Positions 23,611 through 33,147 of a stretch of DNA of 64,000 nt are shown here, in pieces. The DNA is taken from contig NZ_CP067412.1 of the NCBI RefSeq assembly GCF_023375815.1, positions 2,914,001 to 2,978,000 of the forward strand. The letters run 5' to 3'. Source of the stretch: Pseudomonas sp. HS6. GTDB taxonomy: Bacteria > Pseudomonadota > Gammaproteobacteria > Pseudomonadales > Pseudomonadaceae. The notes under the pieces are model-generated. The model did not search any database. It had not been told where the DNA came from and worked only from the letters and a program-made list of their open reading frames with translations. The stretch's first letter is position 1; every line of letters starts with the position of its first letter. Made by a program: the position numbers and the translations under genes.

Positions 23611-24870
23611 ATGAAGTTCAGCTTCGGAAAAAACAGGAAGTTCGTTGGAAACAGTTTGATGTGTGGGCTGGTCGCAATGCTTTCCTCTTCCGCGCAAGCG
23701 TTAACCCAGGAAGTGCGCGCCAGTTTCGTTCCCGATCCTGCGGGCCCCCAGAACAACAAGTTCATCGATCAGACCCCGCAAAGCGGCTATTGCGGCATCT
23801 ATGTGGCCGACTGCAAGGCGTACAACCTGTCGGGTGTCCGCTTGCCATTGCGCTTCGCCTCCGTTCGCTCGATCGAGCCGGGAGCGGCGGTACGCAACGG
23901 TGCGATGTTCAAGATTCCGAATCAATGGCGCAGCCTGACGGTGAGGAATGTTGTGAACGGCGAAGTCGCCACGGTTGAAATGAGAATCGGCGGGGTGGGG
24001 ACGCAGTACGTCTTGAGCGATACGGCGGTGAATCTGACGGGCGCCGCCACTGACCAGCAGGCGCACAACGAGTTGTGGGGCGGCAAAGGCTGGTGGTTTC
24101 CCTCAAGGCCTTGTGACGCCGGGGCGATGACCACGCATGGGCCGAACTTCTATCGATCGTTCTGGCGTGGGCCAGCGGAAGCAGTCTGCAGCAAGGAGAC
24201 GGCGTTCCGGATTCCGTGGATGTCCTACGACTATCTGGATATAGGCTATGAATTGCGTACGCCCAACCCGTTGGCGATGTCGGCCGGTATCTATACCGGC
24301 GAACTCACCTACGGCGCAGGCCCGGGTCAGGACATCGATGCGGGGGACAACCTGTTGCCTGGCAATTCAACCATCACCTTCAGATTCGTGCTGGACGTGC
24401 AGCACATGCTCAAGGTCGACTTGCCGCCGGGAGGCAACAGGATCGAACTGATACCGCAGGGCGGTTGGCAAGCCTGGTTGCAGGAAGGTCGGCGACCCGT
24501 GCGACTGTTCCGGGACCAGACGTTCAGCCTGTCCACTTCATCACGATTCCGGATGTCCTTCGAATGTCAGCACGGCGGTATCGGAGCCTGCGCCTTGCGC
24601 GACTCCGAATCGGGCAACACGTTTCCCCAGGTCTATCTGAGTGTCAGTCTGCCCCATGGCATTACCGACAGTGCCGGCCAGCCGGTAACGCACAAGCGCC
24701 TCACCGAGCGTCCGACCGATACGCTGTTTCAACCGGGGGAATTCGTGGATCGCGCTCCTGGCGTTCTGCACTTCGAAGTGCCGGGCTACTACATGGAGCA
24801 CATGTTGCAACCCGGCCAGGCGAAACAGTTTGCCGGCAATGTCACCGTGATCTTCGACTCGGAAGTCTGA
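23611..24870 (+). CDS. CfaE/CblD-family pilus tip adhesin, copy 2
   Basis: A 419-residue paralogue of the tip protein at 21039. The start at 23611 (MKFSFGKNRKFVGN) has AAGGACG 7 bases upstream and gives a signal peptide cut near AQALT; an ATG at 23596 is less likely. It shares QEVRASFVPDP near the N-terminus, the Cys-rich early part (YCGIYVADC), and the pilin-like C-terminal half: LDVQHMLKVDLPPGGNRIEL, GGWQAWL, RLFRDQTF and a final VTVIFDSEV. The early adhesin region is the most diverged from copy 1. It is the last gene of the operon and converges on the NEL effector gene with a 14-base gap. No clear terminator is visible. Confidence 0.87.
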   Translation: MKFSFGKNRKFVGNSLMCGLVAMLSSSAQALTQEVRASFVPDPAGPQNNKFIDQTPQSGYCGIYVADCKAYNLSGVRLPLRFASVRSIEPGAAVRNGAMFKIPNQWRSLTVRNVVNGEVATVEMRIGGVGTQYVLSDTAVNLTGAATDQQAHNELWGGKGWWFPSRPCDAGAMTTHGPNFYRSFWRGPAEAVCSKETAFRIPWMSYDYLDIGYELRTPNPLAMSAGIYTGELTYGAGPGQDIDAGDNLLPGNSTITFRFVLDVQHMLKVDLPPGGNRIELIPQGGWQAWLQEGRRPVRLFRDQTFSLSTSSRFRMSFECQHGGIGACALRDSESGNTFPQVYLSVSLPHGITDSAGQPVTHKRLTERPTDTLFQPGEFVDRAPGVLHFEVPGYYMEHMLQPGQAKQFAGNVTVIFDSEV

Positions 24871-24884
24871 TCAGGACGATGTCC

Positions 24885-26861
24885 TCAGGACGGTGTCGGC
24901 AACAGGCCATGTTGGCGCATCGCCGTCGTCGTCAACGTGCGGCCAAGACCCTGTCTTCGATAAGCCAGTTCGGAGAGTTCGCGGACGTAGTCTTCATCGC
25001 TGATTGGCACGGTTGCGTTCGGTGAATGTCGTTGTTCAAGCCGTGCCAGTTGTCGCTCATAGGACGCGTCGTTGATCTTGTAAGCCTCGGCCTGATGCTC
25101 ACGCAGATAGCGTTCCCAGAACGGTTGTTCAAGCATCCCGTTGACCAGACCGTCGCCGGTTTCAAGTTCGATCACCGTTGTGTAGGCGTTATCGATGTCG
25201 GCTCGCGTTACGCCCGCCACGCCTTCGTACAACATGAACTCGGACTGCCAGGGCAGATCGAGACGGTTGCCGAGACGTGTCTGGTACGCCAGATAGATCT
25301 CGACTTCCTCTTCCCGACTCGGCCGGGACAGGGCATCGGCCCGAGCAATTTCGTTCAAGCGCTCCAGGCGCGCGGCGCCTCGGGCCAGTTTCACCAGTTT
25401 GCCCTGAAGTTCCCCGGCCGAAGTCGAGTAGGCATAGGCCTGAGATGCGAGTGCGTGGACGCCCATGATGTTGAAGACTTCGGAACTGGCGTCGACGCAG
25501 GTCGTCGGCTCCAGTGCGATGTTGAACAATTTTTCGCGCAGCCCGGTATCTATGTCCATGGCATCGATCAGATCCCAGACTCGCCGGGTCAGAATCTGGC
25601 GCGAGGTGCCACCGGCCCGGTAGTCGGCGGATCGGGTCAGGCTGTCGATGATCTGGAAAAAGCCTTGCGAGTCCGGTTCGTGCATCAGGTTGTCCCAGGC
25701 TTCGTTGCGGTAGGTTGCCAGGCCCGGGTCATCGTTGCTCCAGAACAAAGAGTCGTCACTCATTGACCATTTGTCACGAGCCTTGGAGGCAAGGCTCGAA
25801 TAGTGGTTCTCCCGAGGCAGTCCCACCGATTCACGGTACTGGTAGACGCTCTCTCGGGCTTCATGCTCCAGGAAACTGATGGCCAAACGGGTACGAGCAA
25901 CCAGCCAGGCATCGGCCGAGCCCGGTTCGACATTCGGTACGGTCTTGATCGTCGTACCGCTCAGGTCGAGAAAGAAACCGCGAGGGCGCGCGTGAGGCGA
26001 AAACAACCCTTCGGGCCAGGCGTCGATACCGGCATATGCCAGGTCCAGCACAGCCAGTCGGGGCATGCGGCTGATGTCCGGTGCACGTCCCAGTTGATTG
26101 AGTGAAAGGCGCAGGGTTCGCAGCTGTGTCAGGTCTCTGAGCTGCGCCCATGATTCGGGTGTCAGGCGAATCTGGTTGCGACTGAGCCGCAGGGTTTCCA
26201 GCCTCGGCATCTCGGCAACTCTGGCCGGCAGCAGTTTCAGGCCGCACTGTCGGGCGCTGAAGTGCCGCAGGTTGGGGAAGTGCTTCAAGAGCCCGGTGGA
26301 GGCAGGTGAGAACCACGCACGATCAAGACTCAGGGTCGTCACCTGATCGAACCATGGTTTGAGATCCGGCAGGGTTCGCCACCATTTCTCAAGGTCAGTC
26401 GCCAACAGTTCGGTGGAAAGGTCAAGCGTGTAGCCGGCCTCGAAGTGAACACTGCGCTCGTTGAACACTATGGATTCACGTTTGAAACACGCCAGGATGC
26501 GATCGGCAATGGTTCTTGCCCCGGAAGGGATGATGCCGGGGCCATCGGGGTCAAATGCAGCCTGGTACTGTTTCCATTCATCGAGAAGGTCACTCAGACC
26601 TCTCAATTGGGCCTCAAGGCCTTTTAGCGTTTCTACAGGATCGAGACCCACTGGTAGCGAGCGGACAAAGGTCTCTAACTCGCGGTCACTCAGTTCCGGA
26701 TAAAGCTCCTTGACCCGCTGTTCGAGGGGTTTGGCCATTCGGGAAAACACAGGGCCGCGCAACAGGTTTTCGAGTGACGTTTGCACGATTGGCCGGATCG
26801 AGGGTTCAAGCAGCAGCGTGCGACGCTCCCCCTTGGTGACTCGCTTTGCGCCATCAACCAT
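24885..26861 (-). CDS. C-terminal part (LRR plus NEL E3 ubiquitin-ligase domain) of a frameshifted effector
   Basis: This 658-codon frame is the C-terminal continuation of the gene starting at 29845, displaced by one base. It has a helical linker, then leucine-rich repeats at about residues 170-300 (FPNLRHFSARQCGLKLLP, MPRLETLRLSRNQI, LTQLRTLRLSLNQLG, MPRLAVLDLAYAGIDAWP). A NEL (novel E3 ligase) domain as in IpaH/SspH effectors follows. The catalytic CxD motif is seen as TTCVDASSEVF with Cys455 of this frame. Further NEL landmarks are ALASQAYAYSTSAGEL and EEEVEIYLAYQTRL. IpaH-type proteins move ubiquitin from E2 to host targets, with the LRR choosing substrates. The apparent ATG at 26861 lies inside the region overlapped by the upstream frame and has no clear ribosome-binding site, so this part is probably not made alone. 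Confidence 0.85.
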   Translation of the reverse strand: MVDGAKRVTKGERRTLLLEPSIRPIVQTSLENLLRGPVFSRMAKPLEQRVKELYPELSDRELETFVRSLPVGLDPVETLKGLEAQLRGLSDLLDEWKQYQAAFDPDGPGIIPSGARTIADRILACFKRESIVFNERSVHFEAGYTLDLSTELLATDLEKWWRTLPDLKPWFDQVTTLSLDRAWFSPASTGLLKHFPNLRHFSARQCGLKLLPARVAEMPRLETLRLSRNQIRLTPESWAQLRDLTQLRTLRLSLNQLGRAPDISRMPRLAVLDLAYAGIDAWPEGLFSPHARPRGFFLDLSGTTIKTVPNVEPGSADAWLVARTRLAISFLEHEARESVYQYRESVGLPRENHYSSLASKARDKWSMSDDSLFWSNDDPGLATYRNEAWDNLMHEPDSQGFFQIIDSLTRSADYRAGGTSRQILTRRVWDLIDAMDIDTGLREKLFNIALEPTTCVDASSEVFNIMGVHALASQAYAYSTSAGELQGKLVKLARGAARLERLNEIARADALSRPSREEEVEIYLAYQTRLGNRLDLPWQSEFMLYEGVAGVTRADIDNAYTTVIELETGDGLVNGMLEQPFWERYLREHQAEAYKINDASYERQLARLEQRHSPNATVPISDEDYVRELSELAYRRQGLGRTLTTTAMRQHGLLPTPS

Positions 26862-29845
26862 TGTTTGAAAGCCCGGCTCTGACCCGGCCTGTATCCGATG
26901 TGTTGTCTTGCCTGCTCGGGGATCGTCCGCAAGATCGACTCATACAGATCGGCGGAGCCGAACAGTGGACGGCGGTTGCCATCGAAAACCTCATAGCGGG
27001 CATTCCTGTCATGCAGAAGGATGCGAATCTCGCTCGCGTTCGCCGGGCCGACGCTGCAACGCAACGATCCATCGAACGAGCCGTCGTGAATATCGATGCG
27101 CAGGTCGCGGTAGGTGTCGGTTTGCAGGCGCAGAACATTCAAGACCAGGCGCTCGGTGTCCGGAGTTGGTCGCTCAAGCTCGCCAAACCCTTCATAGGCA
27201 CGGGTCGTGCGGGTTTCGAACGCGCATTCGCGAGCGCTGGCCTTGAAGTCGAGAGGCAGACGGCGGTCGTTGTCGAGTGCTTCCAGTTCAGGTTGACGGG
27301 CATGATCCACCAGACGTCTGGCGATGGCGGTCGGCAAATCCGGGTATTGACGCTGCAACTTGAAAATCCGTGGATCATCGCTGGCCGTGCGATTGCGATA
27401 GGTGTATTGCGAAATGTCCGGCCGGCGCGCGTCGACCACGTCGGCCAGCAGATTGCGCAGGGCTTGTACCTGCTGCGTCTTTGGCAGCCTTGCGCCGAGC
27501 AGGCGCTCCAGTTGCGCCTCATTCAGAAAACCGGCCACTCGCTCAGGCAGCCTGCCGGCCATGATGTCCGCAACGCTCATGGTCAGTGTTCGTGACGGGT
27601 GTGCACCGGCGTTGCCGTAGGTGTGAGCCGGGCCGCTTTCGTCGGCACTATGAATCACCTTCAGCGCGCAATCCTCGGGCCATCCCGGCAGTTCGGTCAC
27701 CAGTTGTTCGAACCAGTAGGAGGAGGGGTCCATCGGGTGTCCGCTGCGGATGTCGTCGCGGGCTGTTTCGGTATCGCGCGATGCCCGGGAGCGTTCGAGT
27801 GTGTCTTCCAGCAGCAAGGGAGGCGGATCGTTGTCGACATACATCTGACGCAGTGCGTGTTCTTCGGTGCCGCTGATCTGGCGGATATCCTGCAATTGCG
27901 GGTCGCTGAAACCTTCGGCCATGGGGCCGAGGCGCTGCATCAGTTTTGCACCTGCCCAGTCGTCAGGATTTTCACCTTCATGGACCCAGGCACCGCGATC
28001 GTTGAAACGAACCTTCGGTGCGTAGGCGCGGGGGCGTTCTGGATGCTGGATACGATACTGAGCGTTGTGGGAATCCTGTCTGACCTCATAGTGCTTGCCA
28101 TCAAGCGACAGCACGTTTTTACCGTCATGTTGATACAGGCCCTTGGCGTCACGACGCGAACCGGGCGGAGGTGGTGAACCGTCGAGCGCGTAGGGTTCGA
28201 GATCGGGGTGCCACAAGCGGGTTTCGCCGTCGGGGGAGATGACCGGCTTGGTGTTGTCGACAAAGGACGAAACCTTGAGGCGGAATTCATTGCCGATGAA
28301 ACTGCCGGTGGCAAATGCAGCGAACTGAATGAAATCGGTCAGAACCCCGAGCACCTGTTCGCCGAAGGCAGCCCAATGCTCTTCTGCCAGATCAATCCAG
28401 CCTTCGACGGTATCGGTGATCATCTGGTAGGCGGTATAGGCCAGCATGAGTTCACCCACCACGGGGACGAAGGGGGTGATCACCCATAAGGCCGCGTTGA
28501 GAATGTCCGAGAGAATCTTTTCGAAGTTGTCCCACCACGCCCAACGCTCGCTTCGATCGGCCATTTCCGTCGAGACGGCTATGTCTCGTGCGTCGTTGAA
28601 GATTTTGTCGATTTTTCGCTGGTACTGATGCTTCCACAGATTCTGCGTGATCGGTCGCACCTTAAATGCCAGTTGGGGTTTCTCTACCGGCGTAGGGCGC
28701 CATGTCGGGCCCGGATCCAGGCGATCCTTTTCCTTCGGCCATTTGAATTCGTTCAGTCGCTGGTCGAGACCTGCGAAAAAAAGCCCACGCTGTTGCTGAT
28801 CGATGAACTGACTGAAGAACTGCCAGTAATTGCCCTGGCCTTCGGAGATCCTATGGTTGGCACGCAGTTGACGGGTCAGTTCCCTGGCGAACTCCAGTGA
28901 CGAGGCGTATTCCTTCAACGGATGCTCGGGATCATGGGGAACGTAAGCGATCATCCTGTCTTCGCCAGCACTTTGTTGTTCGACCGAAGTGAACAGCACG
29001 ATCCCGATCAATGGGGCGTCCAGCATCGAGAGTTCACAACACTGCATGACCTTGCCGTCCAGCGTCAGCCCGGTCTGCCCTTCGGCCATCCCCAGGATGA
29101 CTTGATGGGCATCGCTGCCGATGTCGTGGGTCAGCAGGGCCAGATGCGCAGCGAGTATCAGTGTGGCTTTCTGGCTGTCCGTGGTCTGTGTCTCGATCCT
29201 GGCTCTGGAAACGGGATCTCGGGGCAACAAGTGGTGTCGCAGATAACGGGTATACCGTTTGCCGATATCAAGCTCCCGAGACAAGGCCTTGAACTGTTCG
29301 ATGGACATCTTTCGCTTGATATCCAAGACATCGAAGTGCCCGTTTTCATCGGGTTTGCTGATGAAGTCGGAATCGGCAGTAAAAGTTTCGTGAGTGGCAA
29401 AGTTATGCAGCGCCGCCTCCAGCAATGACACGGTGCGACTGGCAAAGCCGGGGAGCACATTGATGACGTACCAAGGCAGGTCTTTGGGGAAATACAATCT
29501 TAAGTAAGTTCTCTTGACATTAACGGTCAGGTCGAACTTTTCTTTTAATTCGCGCTTGAGCAGGTGTGCGGCGAACGATTCAAGACTTTTTATTTCGCCA
29601 AGGGCCTGGTCGGTCTGGTTCTGTGCCTGCCAGGCGTCCAGATTTGCCGCTTTCGTTGACGCCTGGTGCTGTTTTTCGTGCCACGGATGTTTTTTCAGGG
29701 AGGCTTTGTTCAATGCCAGAGCCCGGTGCATTGAAGTTTGTTTGAATGTGTCGTGAATGTTGTTTTTTATGAGTTCGTAGTGTCGGCCTTTTGGCTCGAA
29801 AGAGTTCGGTGCGAGGCTGTTGCTGTCTAATTGAAAGTTGGACAT
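26690..29845 (-). CDS. N-terminal part (DUF6543 toxin region) of the same frameshifted NEL effector
   Basis: This frame gives about 1,005 meaningful residues and then 45 out-of-frame residues (from SVARCC onward) before a stop at 26690. It starts MSNFQLDSNSLAPNSFEPKG and contains a DUF6543-type region: KRTYLRLYFPKDLPWYVINV, the motif DRMIAYVPHDPEHPLKEYAS followed by a helix, and hydrophobic helices (LNAALWVITPFVPVVGELML) that could insert into membranes. A second unit with APKVRFNDRGAWVHEG and GYRPGQSRAFKQWLM leads straight into the LRR-NEL frame. Together the two frames span 4,961 bases (about 1,650 residues), the usual size of Pseudomonas NEL proteins. As sequenced, the product would lack LRR and ligase domains. 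Confidence 0.85.
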   Translation of the reverse strand: MSNFQLDSNSLAPNSFEPKGRHYELIKNNIHDTFKQTSMHRALALNKASLKKHPWHEKQHQASTKAANLDAWQAQNQTDQALGEIKSLESFAAHLLKRELKEKFDLTVNVKRTYLRLYFPKDLPWYVINVLPGFASRTVSLLEAALHNFATHETFTADSDFISKPDENGHFDVLDIKRKMSIEQFKALSRELDIGKRYTRYLRHHLLPRDPVSRARIETQTTDSQKATLILAAHLALLTHDIGSDAHQVILGMAEGQTGLTLDGKVMQCCELSMLDAPLIGIVLFTSVEQQSAGEDRMIAYVPHDPEHPLKEYASSLEFARELTRQLRANHRISEGQGNYWQFFSQFIDQQQRGLFFAGLDQRLNEFKWPKEKDRLDPGPTWRPTPVEKPQLAFKVRPITQNLWKHQYQRKIDKIFNDARDIAVSTEMADRSERWAWWDNFEKILSDILNAALWVITPFVPVVGELMLAYTAYQMITDTVEGWIDLAEEHWAAFGEQVLGVLTDFIQFAAFATGSFIGNEFRLKVSSFVDNTKPVISPDGETRLWHPDLEPYALDGSPPPPGSRRDAKGLYQHDGKNVLSLDGKHYEVRQDSHNAQYRIQHPERPRAYAPKVRFNDRGAWVHEGENPDDWAGAKLMQRLGPMAEGFSDPQLQDIRQISGTEEHALRQMYVDNDPPPLLLEDTLERSRASRDTETARDDIRSGHPMDPSSYWFEQLVTELPGWPEDCALKVIHSADESGPAHTYGNAGAHPSRTLTMSVADIMAGRLPERVAGFLNEAQLERLLGARLPKTQQVQALRNLLADVVDARRPDISQYTYRNRTASDDPRIFKLQRQYPDLPTAIARRLVDHARQPELEALDNDRRLPLDFKASARECAFETRTTRAYEGFGELERPTPDTERLVLNVLRLQTDTYRDLRIDIHDGSFDGSLRCSVGPANASEIRILLHDRNARYEVFDGNRRPLFGSADLYESILRTIPEQARQHIGYRPGQSRAFKQWLMAQSESPRGSVARCCLNPRSGQSCKRHSKTCCAALCFPEWPNPSNSGSRSFIRN
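26828..26832 (-). other. Frameshift site in a G5 homopolymer
   Basis: The coding strand reads CCAAGGGGGAGCGTCGC. With six G instead of five it would read P-R-G-E-R-R-T-L-L-L-E-P and join the two halves of the NEL gene without a gap. The shift is therefore most simply a single missing base here, either a real mutation or a homopolymer sequencing error. Confidence 0.75.
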
Positions 29846-30021
29846 CTGAATTCCATTTCGTTTGGCAGAGGATGACTAGCGTATTCCTCTGCTTCTTAAA
29901 TAAAAGTCAAAATATCCTGTCGGAAGGCGGGCTCAAGCACTGATTTATGTTCTTGAATTTGAATGCGAAACTTAAATAAATATGACCCTGCGATGAAATT
30001 GGAGCCGTCACGCGCCGCGCT

Positions 30022-33000
30022 TCAACGGCGCGCAACTTCCACAGGCTGACATTGCGTGTGATTGCCCGGTTGCAGATAGTTGTTGAGGATCGGCGCCATG
30101 CCTTTGAGCACCTGCACCGGCAATGCCGAGGTGAACTTGAAATTCTCCGCGGAGCGCCCGGGAACATAAGCGGTGAGCGTACCGAAGTGGGTGTCGCCGA
30201 TGTAGAACACAAAGGTCGCGGTGCGGTTGATCGATTTGGAACTGAGGATCCGTCCGCCGGAGCCGATGGCTTCGATGCGGTTGTCACCAGTGCCGGTCTT
30301 GCCGCCCATGATGAGTGGTTGGCCGTCGGCCATTTTGAAACTGCCTGAAACACGTTTGGCCGTTCCCGAGTCCACCACTTGCGACAACGCCTCGCGCATC
30401 GCTTTGGCCACTTCCGACGGCATCACTCGTTTGCCCACATGCGGGTCGTTGACCAAGCGGGTTTCGTAGGGGGTGCCGGCGGCAAAGTGCAGGCTGTCGA
30501 TACGCAGCGTCGGCATGCGTACGCCGTCGTTGAGGATGGTGCCGATCAACTCCGCCAGCGCGGCGGGGCGGTCGCCGGAGCTGCCGATGGCCGTGGCCAG
30601 CGACGGCACCAGGTGATCGAACGGATAGCCGACTTTCTGCCAGCGCTGATGGATGTCGAGGAACGCTTCGATCTCCAGCATGGTGCGGATACGGCTGTCG
30701 CGGGCGCCCTTGTGCTTGCTCTTGAACAGCCAGCTGTAGACTTCCTGACGTTCGAACTGGCTGGCCTTGACGATCTGGCCCCAGGTCGCGTCCGGATGGT
30801 TGAGCAGGTAGCCGATCAGCCACAGGTCCAGCGGGTGGACCTTGGCAATGAAGCCCTGGTCCGGCAGGTCATAGGTGCCGGGACCGTAGGCCAGATAGAG
30901 ACGCTCCATGCGCTCGTCGGTGAGTTTTTCGGTGATTTTGACGCCCTTGAGGTGCGAGCGCACGAAGGTGTTGAAGTCTTCCTGACTGGCGTTGGGCAGC
31001 AAGTAACGGTGCACGGCGGCCATGCGGATCGGCGTCGGACGCATGCTGTCGAGGAAGGTTTCCAGGCGTGCCTGGGTGTCCTTGTTCTTGTACTTCTTCC
31101 AGAACTTGAGCAGGAACGAGGTGCCTTCGCGATCGGCGAACGAGGCCAGGTATTCCTGACGCCGCGGGTCGCGGTCGTCCTTGAGCAGCTCGGCGCTGTT
31201 GTTGGGGCCGGAGTAGGTGGTGTAGCGCACCAGATCACGCATCAGGCGAATGAACGGCAGGTTGATCGACTCGCGCAGGGCATCGCGCAGGGTCGGCATG
31301 CGGCCGTTGTCTTCCTTGCGGAAGTTGTGGAACACGTGCAGGCCGCCGCCGGTGAAAAACGCCTCACCGGGGCTGGCGGAGTATTTGCGGTCGAGGGCTG
31401 CGCCGAGCATCTTCGACAGGTCGTGATCCTTGTTCTGGATCAGGTAATCGATCACCCACTGGCTCAGGCGATCCTGATCCGGCACCTCGACCTTCTTCAG
31501 TTCCGGCACGGTCATGGCGCCGTACTTGTCATGCAGTTCGGAGATGATTTGCAGGTAGGTGGTCAGCACCCGCATCTTCGCCGTGGAGCCCAGCTCCAGT
31601 TTGCTGCCCTCGTTGATATCGAACGGCTGGTCGGTGCTGTCGGTCTGCACCCGCACCCGCGATCCGTCCGGGGTCAGTTCGAACAGGGTGAAGCTGTAGC
31701 GAACCTGAGTGGTGCTGGTGGGCGTCAGCAGACGTTCGCCGAGCAGACCGATTTCGGCGGCATAGGCCGGGTCGGCGAGTTTTTTCAGGTAGGCGGTGGC
31801 CTCGGTTTGCAGTTCGCCTTGCAGGGTGCTGGTGGCGGACAGGTCGAGGCGGTCGAGGTCGTACAGCGGACGATTGAGCATCGAGGCCAGCCGGCTGCGG
31901 GCGACGCTGATGCCTTTGTTGGTCTCGATCGGCTGGATGGTCGGTTGGGTCTGCCAGTCGCGGTAGGTGACCTTGCTGGCCAGGGAAGCATCGGCCAGCG
32001 CTGCGTCAATAACGCCATTCTGTTTGAGCAGCCGCAAATGGCTGTCGGTAAGGTCGGCCAGCTCTTCGCGGCCCTTGGTCAGGTAATGGGAAGGGCGGCG
32101 CTGGGCGATCATCAGCGAGAGCATTTCGCGCAGGGCCAGGCCCTTGTCCGCCAGTGTCTTCGGATCGGTCGCGGTGCTCGCCAGTTTTGCGTTGGCTTCG
32201 TTGAAGTCGGCGCCGTACCAGACGCGCAAACCCTCGGCCATGCCGTGGACTTCACCGTGCCCCGGCACTGCCGACAACGGCACGCTGTTGAGGTAGTCAC
32301 GAATGATGTTGCGCCGCGCCGGCAAGGTATCCGGGCCCGCCTGATAGGCGCGCACGCTGGCGGAAATCATCTGACGGATTTTCTCGGCACCGTTCACCGT
32401 CAGTCCGTCAGGCGAGTGGCGATACTTTTCCAGCTGCGTGGCCAAGGTGCTGCCGCCCGCCGACTGCCCTGGCAGGTGCAGCAATTTTGCGACTTGCGAC
32501 CAGGCGGCCATGCCGAAGCGCGGCCAGTCCACCGCCGGGTTGGCCATCGGCTGGTTGGGGTCGAGCAGGAAGCGGTTCTCGATGAACAGCAGACTGCTGA
32601 CCACCACCGGCGGAATCGACTCGAAACTCGAATACAGCTGCTGTGGGTAGTTGTACTGATACAGCGGCGCCGCGCGGCAATCGGTGATCGACAGCCCGGC
32701 CTGGATTTTCTCGGAGTAGGGCACGAACAGGCCCTTGTCGGTATAGCCGAGCAGGGCCGGCGAGAAGCGCGTCTGTTCGGTGATCACGTAATTGCGCTTG
32801 AGCAATCGCGGCAGGAATTCGTCCAGCGAGCTGTAGCCCAGACGCAGATCGAACGGCCCGTTGCCCGGATATCGAATGGCTTCGCTGGGACCCGGTTGCA
32901 GTTCATAGGTCAGTCTGGCGGCGTACTGGCTGACCTCGTGGGATTGAAAACGCGAAGTGCGCATTTCCTTCATCGCGGCCAGACCCACCACAATTGCAAT

Positions 33001-33147
33001 GATCAACAACAGGAGCCAGAAAGCCTTCCACCCATGCCGGTTACGACGGGGTTTCTCAGGTACAGGCGCTTCATCCACACGTTCAGTCGGAACCACTTTT
33101 TCACTCGAATCGGTTTGCCACAAAGCGCCCATAGTCGATTGATCCAT
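30022..33147 (-). CDS. Large bifunctional peptidoglycan synthase-like protein (GT51 plus transpeptidase domain)
   Basis: A 1,041-residue class A penicillin-binding-protein homologue with a cytoplasmic N-terminus and one membrane anchor at residues 42-60 (AFWLLLLIIAIVVGLAA). The transglycosylase region includes SSLLFIENRFLLDP (about 190, catalytic Glu) and SAGGSTLATQLEKYRHSP (about 235). The transpeptidase motifs are in order: SxxK in LGSTAKMR (about 519), SxN in RESINLPF, and KTG in GGKTGTGDN (about 952). It is larger than PBP1a/1b because of an insert between the SxN and KTG boxes that includes helical YLASFADREGTSFLLKFWKK-type sequence. Its role beyond cell-wall synthesis cannot be told from sequence. 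It is a single gene with about 480 bases upstream. Confidence 0.85.
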   Translation of the reverse strand: MDQSTMGALWQTDSSEKVVPTERVDEAPVPEKPRRNRHGWKAFWLLLLIIAIVVGLAAMKEMRTSRFQSHEVSQYAARLTYELQPGPSEAIRYPGNGPFDLRLGYSSLDEFLPRLLKRNYVITEQTRFSPALLGYTDKGLFVPYSEKIQAGLSITDCRAAPLYQYNYPQQLYSSFESIPPVVVSSLLFIENRFLLDPNQPMANPAVDWPRFGMAAWSQVAKLLHLPGQSAGGSTLATQLEKYRHSPDGLTVNGAEKIRQMISASVRAYQAGPDTLPARRNIIRDYLNSVPLSAVPGHGEVHGMAEGLRVWYGADFNEANAKLASTATDPKTLADKGLALREMLSLMIAQRRPSHYLTKGREELADLTDSHLRLLKQNGVIDAALADASLASKVTYRDWQTQPTIQPIETNKGISVARSRLASMLNRPLYDLDRLDLSATSTLQGELQTEATAYLKKLADPAYAAEIGLLGERLLTPTSTTQVRYSFTLFELTPDGSRVRVQTDSTDQPFDINEGSKLELGSTAKMRVLTTYLQIISELHDKYGAMTVPELKKVEVPDQDRLSQWVIDYLIQNKDHDLSKMLGAALDRKYSASPGEAFFTGGGLHVFHNFRKEDNGRMPTLRDALRESINLPFIRLMRDLVRYTTYSGPNNSAELLKDDRDPRRQEYLASFADREGTSFLLKFWKKYKNKDTQARLETFLDSMRPTPIRMAAVHRYLLPNASQEDFNTFVRSHLKGVKITEKLTDERMERLYLAYGPGTYDLPDQGFIAKVHPLDLWLIGYLLNHPDATWGQIVKASQFERQEVYSWLFKSKHKGARDSRIRTMLEIEAFLDIHQRWQKVGYPFDHLVPSLATAIGSSGDRPAALAELIGTILNDGVRMPTLRIDSLHFAAGTPYETRLVNDPHVGKRVMPSEVAKAMREALSQVVDSGTAKRVSGSFKMADGQPLIMGGKTGTGDNRIEAIGSGGRILSSKSINRTATFVFYIGDTHFGTLTAYVPGRSAENFKFTSALPVQVLKGMAPILNNYLQPGNHTQCQPVEVARR

